From contig JAKAYM010000073.1 in NCBI GenBank assembly GCA_021826795.1, positions 1 to 8,994 on the forward strand: DNA of 8,994 nt. The letters are read 5' to 3'. A program made the position numbers and the translations under genes. Origin of the DNA: Thermoplasmata archaeon (GTDB lineage Archaea; Thermoplasmatota; Thermoplasmata; Thermoplasmatales; Thermoplasmataceae). The notes beneath the pieces were generated by a model. The model was not told the origin of the DNA, searched no databases, and was given only the letters and a program-made list of their open reading frames with translations. How positions within the stretch are numbered: position 1 is the stretch's first letter; each line of letters starts with the position of its first letter. This document shows positions 1 to 5,689 of this stretch, one piece after another.

Positions 1-8
1 AGAATAAA

Positions 9-81
9 TGGGACCGTCCGAATTTGAATCGGAGTCACCAACACCCCAAGCTGGTAGGATACCAAGCTACCCCACGGTCCC
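9..81 (-). tRNA. tRNA-Pro, anticodon GGG
   Basis: The minus strand folds into a full cloverleaf. The 7-bp acceptor stem is perfect (GGGACCG with CGGTCCC) and is followed by discriminator A; CCA is not encoded. The anticodon stem CCAGC/GTTGG encloses the 7-base loop TTGGGGT, which puts GGG at 34-36 and G at 37, as usual for tRNA-Pro, so it reads CCC and CCU codons. The T arm is TCCGA-TTCAAAT-TCGGA with a perfect stem. The D stem is weaker (G10-U25 wobble, two G-C pairs, U13-U22). There is no intron. It lies about 90 bp downstream of rpoN on the same strand and has its own TATA box, so it is probably transcribed independently. Confidence 0.96.
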
Positions 82-104
82 TTCTTTTATGGATATCAAA
101 ATAG

Positions 105-113
105 GATATAAAA
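105..113 (-). promoter_or_regulatory. TATA box for tRNA-Pro
   Basis: Minus-strand TTTTATATC is centred about 28 bases upstream of the tRNA 5' end. An archaeal TATA box at this distance would place the start of transcription two or three bases before the mature tRNA. Assignment rests on motif and spacing only. Confidence 0.55.
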
Positions 114-174
114 TTTTCAATATGAATAATTTGATAAAATATATTCATGCCGAATAAATATATTTTTTAATGGT

Positions 175-396
175 TTATGAGTAGGATATTACTTCTCCCA
201 GAAGGTCAGCATTTGAGAGAATCATTCTCCTGCAACAGTATCTTTCAACGCCGAGATTATCAAGAATCCTGGATTTTTCCTCGCCTGTCGGGTCATGCCC
301 AGTATCCTTCCTGACCTTTTTTGATTCTTCCACAAATCTGACATAATCGGAGCCTACTACCTTTCCACAGCTGAAACATCTTACCGGTATTATCAT
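175..396 (-). CDS. rpoN: DNA-directed RNA polymerase subunit N (Rpb10 homologue)
   Basis: Small zinc-binding subunit of archaeal RNA polymerase, equivalent to eukaryotic Rpb10, which helps assemble the Rpb3/Rpb11-like platform. The 73-residue product begins MIIPVRCFSCGK, the family's signature N-terminus. The zinc ligands are all visible: Cys7 and Cys10 (CFSC), and the Cys54-Cys55 pair (YCCRRM). The length is normal for the family. The frame is open for 11 more codons upstream, but the ATG at 396 is preferred: AGGTGAT at 400-406 lies a few bases before it, and known RpoN proteins start at this Met. It is the last gene of the L18e-L13-S9-RpoN operon, four bases after the rps9 stop, whose TGA lies inside this Shine-Dalgarno sequence. 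rpoK, often next in archaeal versions of the cluster, is not seen here. Confidence 0.96.
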   Translation of the reverse strand: MIIPVRCFSCGKVVGSDYVRFVEESKKVRKDTGHDPTGEEKSRILDNLGVERYCCRRMILSNADLLGEVISYS

Positions 397-399
397 GAG

Positions 400-406
400 A
401 TCACCT
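400..406 (-). promoter_or_regulatory. Shine-Dalgarno site of rpoN overlapping the rps9 stop
   Basis: Minus-strand AGGTGAT matches the 3' end of archaeal 16S rRNA (anti-SD AUCACCUCC) over seven bases. It lies three bases from the ATG at 396 and contains the rps9 TGA (403-401). It decides the rpoN start and suggests translational coupling. Confidence 0.75.
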
Positions 407-805
407 ATATGACTTCTGCCTTTTGGCACGTGCTCCTGAACCCATGGGTTTCTTCGGCATTTTTCTTCTTATATCATTGACCAACATTGTCCTATCATAT
501 GTCCTGATGGTATTTTCAAGTTCATGGTCATCAGAGAAGTATTTCACTATTCCCTTTGCCATTGCAGTTCTGGAGGCATCGGTCTGACCTGTGTTGCCAC
601 CGCCCTCTACCTTTATTTCAATATCTATTTCATTAGCTCTGTCTCCCAGTATCTTCAGTGGCTCCATGAGTTTATTTTTTAGAAGATCTATTGGATAAAG
701 TTCCACAGGTTTTCCATTAACCAGAACTCTTCCAGTGCCCTTGCGTGTTACCGCTCTGGCAACAGCGGTTTTTCTTTTTCCTATTGTAAGTATTTCATCA
801 CTCAT
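401..805 (-). CDS. rps9: 30S ribosomal protein S9 (uS9)
   Basis: Small-subunit protein uS9, whose C-terminal tail reaches the P site of the ribosome. The 134-residue product has the family's features: an N-terminal GKRKTAVARAVTRKGTGRVLVNG segment split by a short turn, a central VEGGGNTGQTDASRTAMAKG stretch (about residues 67-86), and a basic C-terminus ending GARAKRQKSYR, whose final Tyr-Arg is characteristic. Length is normal for archaeal S9. The ATG at 805 follows GGTGAG at 811-816. Its start overlaps the rpl13 stop as ATGA, so the two are likely translationally coupled. The frame is intact and the call is unambiguous. Confidence 0.98.
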   Translation of the reverse strand: MSDEILTIGKRKTAVARAVTRKGTGRVLVNGKPVELYPIDLLKNKLMEPLKILGDRANEIDIEIKVEGGGNTGQTDASRTAMAKGIVKYFSDDHELENTIRTYDRTMLVNDIRRKMPKKPMGSGARAKRQKSYR

Positions 806-1215
806 TGATTCTCACCCAGTATTTTTGAAATGTCACCTAACGTTATGAAACCCGTTGCATTGATATTCACAGCCTTATCGATCTTAATAAATTCAACATC
901 CTTCAAAGACTTTGGTATAGCACTGTAGACCTTGCATCTTTTCAGTGCTTCCAGTCCCTTTGTTTTCTTTATTGGCAGCATTTCTCCTATTGATCGCCTC
1001 ATTATCTGATCCGGAGTTCTGGGATAGTATGGACCTTTTCTCACACTGCCTATGTTTCTTCTATGGTTGAATTTGCCCAGAATGAATTTTCTGCTTCCAG
1101 TAATGGCTATTTTTGATGCGTTTACAATAACAACTTCTTCTCCAGAGAGAAGCTGTTTAGCTACGTATGCTGAAAGCCTTCCATAAATATGATTATCTCC
1201 ATCAATGTATATCAT
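802..1215 (-). CDS. rpl13: 50S ribosomal protein L13 (uL13)
   Basis: Large-subunit protein uL13, an early assembly protein. The product starts MIYIDGDNHIYGRLSAYVAK, the conserved L13 N-terminus (D-x-x-x-x-GRL-A). Other typical segments are VVIVNASKIAITGS, FNHRRNIGSVRKGPYYPRTP and MRRSIGEMLP. I use the ATG at 1215 (137 residues). A GTG at 1224 would add three residues, but only the ATG has a Shine-Dalgarno-like GTGAT at a usable distance (1220-1224), and that motif coincides with the rpl18e stop. If the GTG is used, the start overlaps the rpl18e stop as GTGA. Third gene from the operon's 3' end. Confidence 0.96.
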   Translation of the reverse strand: MIYIDGDNHIYGRLSAYVAKQLLSGEEVVIVNASKIAITGSRKFILGKFNHRRNIGSVRKGPYYPRTPDQIMRRSIGEMLPIKKTKGLEALKRCKVYSAIPKSLKDVEFIKIDKAVNINATGFITLGDISKILGENQ

Positions 1216-1220
1216 TTTTA

Positions 1221-1589
1221 TCACTTTATAATTTTTAAATCTGTTCCCTTTGGATTTTCCTTTGCAAGTTCCGTTAACTCTATAAACTCACTACCGGATT
1301 CTGCAAGTTTTAACTTTGCCTTCTCACTGGCTTTGAGTGCAGATATCCTTATTTTTTTATGCAAAACGCCAGATGATAATAGGTTACCGGGTATTACTAC
1401 AGTTTCTCCTTCGGAAACAAACCTGTCAAGCTTCCCCAGATTTACATTTGCATAATGATTTCTTGAAGCGTTCAATCGAGAGGCAATATCACGCCAGAAT
1501 ATACTCTGGTTTTCTCTCGATCTTTCAAGCAGGCTATTTATTACGTCTATTAAATAGACGCTTGTCTTTTTCTCTACTTTGACCGACAT
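1221..1589 (-). CDS. rpl18e: 50S ribosomal protein L18e (eL18)
   Basis: Archaeal/eukaryotic large-subunit protein eL18, structurally related to bacterial uL15. The 122-residue product shows the family pattern: an N-terminal helix YLIDVINSLLERSRENQSIFWRDIASRL (about 12-39), then NLGKLDRFVSEGETVVIPGNLL (about 50-71) and a KIRISALKASEKAK segment near residue 85. Length is normal. The ATG at 1589 has no Shine-Dalgarno sequence, but a TATA-like box about 36 bases upstream predicts a leader of roughly ten bases, as expected for the first gene of an archaeal operon. In many archaea rpoD lies directly upstream; here the upstream DNA instead carries a divergent, decayed toxin-antitoxin pair. Confidence 0.96.
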   Translation of the reverse strand: MSVKVEKKTSVYLIDVINSLLERSRENQSIFWRDIASRLNASRNHYANVNLGKLDRFVSEGETVVIPGNLLSSGVLHKKIRISALKASEKAKLKLAESGSEFIELTELAKENPKGTDLKIIK

Positions 1590-1619
1590 ATTAGTGTATT
1601 GATAATTAATTAATAAATT

Positions 1620-1630
1620 TATTTATAAAA
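1620..1630 (-). promoter_or_regulatory. Promoter of the rpl18e-rpl13-rps9-rpoN operon
   Basis: Minus-strand TTTTATAAATA, preceded by GACC, is an archaeal TATA box with a short purine/C-containing BRE-like flank. Its centre lies about 36 bases before the rpl18e ATG, so transcription should start about ten bases before the codon. No other TATA-like element with good spacing is seen for the four operon genes. Confidence 0.5.
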
Positions 1631-1690
1631 GGTCTATGAAAGTTAGGTCGATAATAGAAATACGATAAAGTTCACGGGATTGATTAAAAC

Positions 1691-1700
1691 ATTTATATTC
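1691..1700 (+). promoter_or_regulatory. TATA-like element of the vapB remnant
   Basis: ATTTATATTC lies about 26 bases upstream of GGAG at 1721-1724, which in turn precedes the degenerate start of the antitoxin remnant at 1737. This would be the relic promoter of the vapBC pair. Whether it is still active cannot be told from sequence. Confidence 0.35.
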
Positions 1701-1736
1701 AGTAAACAATTAAAAATATTGGAGTAATAAAATAAT

Positions 1737-1924
1737 ATAACCAAAACAATTACACTGAATATAGATGAATATGTAGATAAAGAATTTCAAAAAATTGTAA
1801 TTCAAAAATATGGAATTAAAAAGGGACTCAAAGTCGTGCTGTAGAGGATACGTTTAAATTATTAATACAAAATATTACCAGTAACAATGCCGATAGAGAT
1901 TTACAGAATAAAATTAATAATTGA
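1737..1924 (+). pseudogene. Decayed VapB-like antitoxin
   Basis: No intact ORF, but two frames join into a short antitoxin-like protein of about 62 residues. From 1737 the reading is (I/M)TKTITLNIDEYVDKEF followed by QKIVIQKYGIKKG. From 1826, one base back in frame, it continues TQSRAVEDTFKLLIQNITS and ends at TGA 1922-1924. The pattern of a T-I-T-L-x-I-D beta strand, a K-x-F helix, then KYG-x-KKG and a second amphipathic helix is what small archaeal VapB-type DNA-binding antitoxins look like. Lesions: ATA stands where ATG is expected at 1737, with no other in-frame start after the upstream TAA, and one base is missing around 1826. Its position directly before and overlapping the region of a PIN-toxin remnant supports the call. 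Family assignment is by eye. Confidence 0.6.
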
Positions 1925-1958
1925 TATAATCTTGGTGCACTTTTATATAAAAATAGAC

Positions 1959-2404
1959 ATGAACTGCATAAAAGATGATGTTATTTTCGGTATAAATATA
2001 ATTGTATATTCTTTTGATAAATCGGAAAGGGAGAAGAATGCAAAGGCTAAATCCCTAGTACTGTGTGTTGAAAATAATTCCATGAATGGTGTAATCACTA
2101 ATCAAATTCTTGGTGAGCTTTTTAATGTTCTCAAGGCAAAGGTAAGATATGGAATTTCGTATAAAGATGCCTCATCAATTATAAATGATTTTTATTTCCT
2201 GACAAATGGCATGAAATCAATTATACGATTAGCAAAACAGCGGAAATGTGATGGAAGTTAAATAAACCATTCTGGGATACGTTAATTATTATGACAGCCA
2301 TTGAAAATAATATACATAAAATATATACTGAAAATTACCCTGATATATCCATTCCTAAAGGATTTTTCAGAAATCTCGAGAATCAGTATAATAAATCCCT
2401 TTGA
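1959..2404 (+). pseudogene. Decayed VapC-like PIN-domain toxin
   Basis: VapC toxins are PIN-domain RNases that use three or four acidic residues to bind metal and cut RNA, often tRNA. The first frame, from the ATG at 1959, gives VIFGINIIVYSFDKSE, which matches the PIN start (I-F-x-D-T-N-I-x-V-Y-x-F-D) except that the catalytic Asp is Gly and the Thr is Ile. It continues through GVITNQILGELFNVLKAKV, which keeps the conserved Glu, and stops at 2261. The remaining third is in another frame: KLNKPFWDTLIIMTAIENN, then IYTENYPDI, stopping at 2402-2404. FWDTLI carries the expected third Asp. Joining the frames needs one extra base in the A-run at 2234-2237, and the joined reading also crosses an in-frame TGA at 2249-2251. 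Joined length is about 148 codons, normal for VapC. The gene appears dead. Confidence 0.65.
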
Positions 2405-2564
2405 TGATATTTAATATTTGTAACCGACATGCACCGTGAAGTTACAGTATCAAAGTGATAAATACTATTCTTGGCTTCAGCAATAACATCTATATCTACT
2501 ATATGGCATGTTTATTTCCTGCGTATATTCAATTGGTTCTAGAATTGGTACTTAACAGAATTTT

Positions 2565-3908
2565 TCATGTCAGTGCTTTATTCTTGGGCTCAGGTGCCAG
2601 TTTATATGTTATTGAAAATCCAATTATTTCAAACACTACAAGAAATATTAGAACATAAGTGAATGGAAGCGTGAAGAGGAGCAATGGGAATGCTATCGTT
2701 CCCGCTATGGCCCCTATTCTGGATACGGACGTTGCAAACCCCATAGCAGTGCCCCTGATTCTCGTTGGAAAAATCTCTACAGGATAATCATAGGTAAGAT
2801 TCGTTGGACCCATGTTATGGAAAAGATGCATAGTGGCAAATGAAAAGAATGTAAGGAGAATTCCCAATGCTATGAAATTTGAAACCATTGCAAATACTGC
2901 AAGTGATAGTGCTGCACCACCGAAGCCTATGAGTTCAAGACTCTTTCTGCCTGTCTTTTCAACATAGTACATACAGATAAGAAACCCTATAAATACAGGA
3001 ATTTCCTCAAGGAGCGTGGCCAGCACGACCATGATTATGTTTGAATTGCTGTATGCAAAAGCGGATGGAGTGTATTCCCATACACCATAACTGGAAACGT
3101 CGTAAGAAAACCATGCAACCGAGACAAAAATTGTGTAGTACAGATATTTTTTTGAAAATAAATCCTTTGCTTTAGAATTTCCTTTTTCAACGGATGGGAG
3201 CTCATTTACTTCCACACCAGCAGATTTACCTAAATAATTTGATGACCTCATGGCCTCTGAATCCCTCCCCTTCCCTGTAAGCCAGAACGGACTTTCTGGA
3301 AGATTTCTCCTTGATAGTATGACAAAAAATGGGATTATGGCACCGGTCAGGTAGAGAATTCTCCAGTTTATTGCCACAGGAATGTACATTATTACGGGAA
3401 TGGCAACCAGGAGAAGAACGACTCCACCTATTGTCCATGAAAATATGTTGAATACCAGGAGCTTGCCACGCTTATTTTTAGGTGAAAATTCAGCCTGAAT
3501 TGAGGAGCTTATGGGATAATCGGCACCTATTCCGACGCCAGCGAGGATTTCGAAAATAATGAATTCTATAATATTTGTTGAAATACCGGTAAATATCAGG
3601 AATACCATGGTTATTACAAGATCATATTCATAAATCTTTTTTCTTCCGTATTTATCTGATAGATTCCCGAGAATTATGCTTCCGAAAAACATTCCTAGGA
3701 ATAGTGATGAACCCATTAGGGCTATGTAATATACATAAAATGGAGTGCCAGAAAATAGATGGAAGTAATCACGCATGTAAAGTATTGCGATGGAATATAT
3801 TGAAAGGACATAACCATCCATGAAAATACCCATTGATGACAGGAATGTGATTTTCAACAGAAATGGGCTGACCGGTATTTCGTCTACTCTCCTGTGGACA
3901 GAAAGCAT
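2565..3908 (-). CDS. MFS transporter, sugar/organic-acid porter type
   Basis: Integral membrane secondary transporter of the major facilitator superfamily, probably a proton symporter for a sugar or organic acid. The 447-residue product has about twelve hydrophobic segments with a hydrophilic central loop (about 213-253). Visible signatures are FMDGY in TM1, motif A GNLSDKYGRKK (81-91) between TM2 and TM3, GIGADYP in TM4 (126-132), RNLPESPFWL at the end of TM6 (201-210), EKTGRK after TM8 (317-322), and EIFPTRIRGTAMG before TM11 (378-390). PESPxWL and FPTRxRG are hallmarks of the sugar porter and related metabolite/phosphate symporter families; the substrate cannot be named. I start at the ATG at 3908; an upstream TTG at 3917 would add three residues but neither has a clear Shine-Dalgarno. 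It is preceded by the dyad at 3941-3957 and is probably transcribed separately. Confidence 0.92.
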   Translation of the reverse strand: MLSVHRRVDEIPVSPFLLKITFLSSMGIFMDGYVLSIYSIAILYMRDYFHLFSGTPFYVYYIALMGSSLFLGMFFGSIILGNLSDKYGRKKIYEYDLVITMVFLIFTGISTNIIEFIIFEILAGVGIGADYPISSSIQAEFSPKNKRGKLLVFNIFSWTIGGVVLLLVAIPVIMYIPVAINWRILYLTGAIIPFFVILSRRNLPESPFWLTGKGRDSEAMRSSNYLGKSAGVEVNELPSVEKGNSKAKDLFSKKYLYYTIFVSVAWFSYDVSSYGVWEYTPSAFAYSNSNIIMVVLATLLEEIPVFIGFLICMYYVEKTGRKSLELIGFGGAALSLAVFAMVSNFIALGILLTFFSFATMHLFHNMGPTNLTYDYPVEIFPTRIRGTAMGFATSVSRIGAIAGTIAFPLLLFTLPFTYVLIFLVVFEIIGFSITYKLAPEPKNKALT

Positions 3909-3936
3909 ATTTATCAAAACTATATGCTATCTGTAA

Positions 3937-3957
3937 TCATAAAGTTTACCAAACTTT
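3937..3957 (-). promoter_or_regulatory. Putative MFS promoter with overlapping 17-bp dyad
   Basis: Bases 3941-3957 read AAAGTTT-ACC-AAACTTT, a perfect 7-bp inverted repeat around three bases. Minus-strand CTTTATGA (3944-3937), a weak TATA-like box about 32 bases before the MFS ATG, overlaps one arm. A regulator bound to the dyad would block TBP/TFB, so an operator is plausible. The dyad also directly follows the trmJ stop codon, so a role in trmJ 3'-end formation is an alternative; no long T-run follows it. Confidence 0.4.
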
Positions 3958-4668
3958 TTATTTAATCCTGTTGATAGTTTGCCTGAGTATACCCATAATT
4001 TTGAAGAATTCTGATTCTGTTATATTCGATCTGGCAACTATCCGCCCGATCATATTCATGAGTATTTCACTTTCAGCATCGGTATAATCAATTTTAGAAA
4101 GCAAATTATATATTCTTTTCATCAGCACATCTATTTTTTCCCTTCCGATGATATCGTGTGTTATTGTTGCATTGCCTGAATAATTGTATTTTATCATTTC
4201 GTAAAGGATAATGGCAACAGCATGTGAAAGATTATAAACAGGATACTCCGGGCTTCCTATAATTTTAATGAAGAAATTGCAGAGTCCTAGCTCATCATTG
4301 TTTAAACCATTATCTTCCCGACCGAATACCAAGGCAACCTTCTGCCCGGTAAGCCCATTCTGGGTCCAGAAATCCTCGGGGCCCGTTGGCACACGCCTGA
4401 ACTTTTCCCCGGACTTGGATATATCAGAAGTACCTGCAATAATAGCAAAATCCTTTACTGCGTCACCAAGAGTACCAAAAATTTTAGCATTTTCGAGAAT
4501 ATAGCGGCCATGCATTGATCTGTAAAGTGCTTCTGCTTCAATGGGAGTCTTCACTATTCTCAAATCGCTGATCCCGCTATTCGCCATTGATCTGGCGACA
4601 GCACCTATATTGCCCTGATATTTGGGCTCCACAAGCACGACAGAAATAAATTTATCGAGTTCCAACAT
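3958..4668 (-). CDS. trmJ: TrmJ-like SPOUT tRNA 2'-O-methyltransferase
   Basis: SpoU/TrmH-class methyltransferase with a knotted SPOUT fold. It probably methylates the ribose 2'-OH of residue 32 in tRNA anticodon loops with S-adenosylmethionine, as the Sulfolobus TrmJ homologue does for C32. All three SpoU motifs are present in the 236-residue product. Motif 1 is VEPKYQGNIGAVARSMANSG (13-32), with the Asn and Arg of the catalytic site. Motif 2 is LVFGREDNGLNNDEL (113-127). Motif 3 is YPVYNLSHAVAIILYE (142-157), forming the knot and SAM pocket. A helical C-terminal extension (about 170-236) matches TrmJ rather than TrmH. The ATG at 4668 directly follows the FKBP TAA, with no clear Shine-Dalgarno, which suggests re-initiation in a two-gene operon. 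A different target nucleotide in the SpoU family cannot be excluded. Confidence 0.9.
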   Translation of the reverse strand: MLELDKFISVVLVEPKYQGNIGAVARSMANSGISDLRIVKTPIEAEALYRSMHGRYILENAKIFGTLGDAVKDFAIIAGTSDISKSGEKFRRVPTGPEDFWTQNGLTGQKVALVFGREDNGLNNDELGLCNFFIKIIGSPEYPVYNLSHAVAIILYEMIKYNYSGNATITHDIIGREKIDVLMKRIYNLLSKIDYTDAESEILMNMIGRIVARSNITESEFFKIMGILRQTINRIK

Positions 4669-5433
4669 TTACTGGCTTTCTTTTACGTCATCCTTTGGTT
4701 TGTCCATACTTTCTTCTTTGGCCTGTTCTGCTTTTGGTTCCTCACTGGTTCCTTCCTTCTTCTCTTCTCTCTTGTAAAGTTCTTTAATTTCTACATCTTT
4801 ATCAGGAATATATTTTCTAATGTCATTCGCTATCTTGAATTTTGAATCAATCCAGTTTACATCAAATTTGGCATTTTCTGGTATTTGTATGCTGATCAAA
4901 TCGTTTTCAATGTTTACAGTAAAATCCTCTGAGTCGGTATAATCCATATCAATTATAGCATTTACTTTATCCTTTATATCATCAATAATCTTTACAACCT
5001 GATATTTATAATAAAGATCCTTTCCTGCTAGTTCGTGGTTATAATCTATAAGAACCCGTCCTGGGGTAACCGATATAATTTTGCCCGATTTATTGTTTAT
5101 ATTTACCTCTTTTCCAATTTCCGGATTAATTTTATTTCTCTGGAATTCTCTCATGGGAACAACTTTAATGTTTTTATTATCCCTCATTCCGTAGGCATCC
5201 TTAGCGGGTACGGTAACTTCGTACTCCTTACCAACTTCTGCCTCCTTGAACGAGTCGTTAATTTCCTTAAATAATCCCTCAGTACCTATAACAATAACAG
5301 CGTTTTTATACTTCTTCTTGTCATCGAATATATCTTCTTTTTTTGCCAGATCTTCTTTGCTAGTTGAGATTAATTTTTTGTCCTGCCCTGCTCTCATTTC
5401 AAAGCTTAGTTCTATGAAATCACCATCATTCAT
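4669..5433 (-). CDS. FKBP-type peptidyl-prolyl isomerase, SlyD-like long archaeal form
   Basis: Cytosolic cis-trans prolyl isomerase and probable folding chaperone. The FKBP fold is split around an insert-in-flap domain, as in SlyD. The first part (about 1-83) includes the core strand FIELSFEM, a GTEGLFKEINDSF segment and VPAKDAYG (75-82). The insert covers about 84-121. The second part (about 122-150) has PGRVLIDYNHELAGKDLYY, the archaeal version of D-x-NHPLAGK. A further domain (about 151-220) is typical of the long FKBPs of archaea. The last 34 residues are almost all Glu, Lys, Asp, Ser and Pro and are likely disordered. I start at the ATG at 5433 (254 residues) because GGTGATT at 5438-5444 is correctly spaced for it; the TTG just upstream at 5436 is too close. 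First gene of a unit with trmJ. Confidence 0.93.
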   Translation of the reverse strand: MNDGDFIELSFEMRAGQDKKLISTSKEDLAKKEDIFDDKKKYKNAVIVIGTEGLFKEINDSFKEAEVGKEYEVTVPAKDAYGMRDNKNIKVVPMREFQRNKINPEIGKEVNINNKSGKIISVTPGRVLIDYNHELAGKDLYYKYQVVKIIDDIKDKVNAIIDMDYTDSEDFTVNIENDLISIQIPENAKFDVNWIDSKFKIANDIRKYIPDKDVEIKELYKREEKKEGTSEEPKAEQAKEESMDKPKDDVKESQ

Positions 5434-5437
5434 CAAT

Positions 5438-5444
5438 AATCACC
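5438..5444 (-). promoter_or_regulatory. Shine-Dalgarno site of the FKBP gene
   Basis: Minus-strand GGTGATT matches the archaeal anti-Shine-Dalgarno and leaves four bases before the ATG at 5433, favouring that start over the in-frame TTG at 5436. Confidence 0.7.
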
Positions 5445-5476
5445 GATAATTTACTGTATGGAATTATTTATTTCTA

Positions 5477-5488
5477 TTTATATTTATT
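5477..5488 (-). promoter_or_regulatory. Promoter of the FKBP-trmJ unit
   Basis: Minus-strand AATAAATATAAA contains a good archaeal TATA box about 48 bases before the FKBP ATG. This predicts a leader of about 20 bases, long enough to carry the GGTGATT Shine-Dalgarno sequence. The picture of TATA, short leader and SD is internally consistent. Confidence 0.5.
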
Positions 5489-5660
5489 GAAATCAAGGGT
5501 TTGCATGTCTGTGGATTTAGAAAATCTCTGGAATGCCCTAGATAATCTATGTTCTCCTTTGATATCTTTGTTATCAAGGACTTAGATATGTCAAAAAATA
5601 CACATTCAGGATGTTATAATTATCAACGAGAGGATATATTCATAGTATCCCAATCTAAAT

Positions 5661-5670
5661 GCATTTATAT
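5661..5670 (+). promoter_or_regulatory. TATA box of the aldehyde dehydrogenase gene
   Basis: GCATTTATAT is centred about 24 bases before the ATG at 5690. At this distance transcription would start at or next to the A of the start codon, giving a leaderless mRNA. There is no Shine-Dalgarno motif before that ATG, which agrees with this. It also argues that the in-frame codons upstream of 5690 are not translated. Confidence 0.6.
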
Positions 5671-5689
5671 TATATTGGAATGTTATTTT

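Noticed and set aside
122..148. Inverted repeat ATGAATA...TATTCAT downstream of rpoN as a possible terminator.
   Set aside because: Seven AT-rich base pairs around a 13-base loop is weak, and no long T-run directly follows it on the minus strand.
1887..2261. A single 124-codon plus-strand ORF that could be annotated as an intact PIN/hypothetical protein.
   Set aside because: Its first part lies within the antitoxin remnant in another frame, the first catalytic Asp is Gly, and the C-terminal third with the third Asp is out of frame downstream. It is better described as part of a pseudogene.
2455..2658. A 67-codon plus-strand ORF entering the 3' end of the transporter gene.
   Set aside because: It starts in a stretch with no promoter or Shine-Dalgarno signal and half of it is antisense to the MFS gene; no recognisable domain.
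5557..5579. An 8-bp hairpin (CTTTGATA with TATCAAGG, 7-base loop) between the FKBP and ALDH genes.
   Set aside because: It includes a G-T pair, is AT-rich, is not placed near either promoter, and is of a size expected by chance in such DNA.
5549..5689. A 47-codon in-frame N-terminal extension of the aldehyde dehydrogenase.
   Set aside because: It is rich in Cys, Ile and Tyr, does not resemble any ALDH start, and spans the TATA box that fits a leaderless start at 5690.
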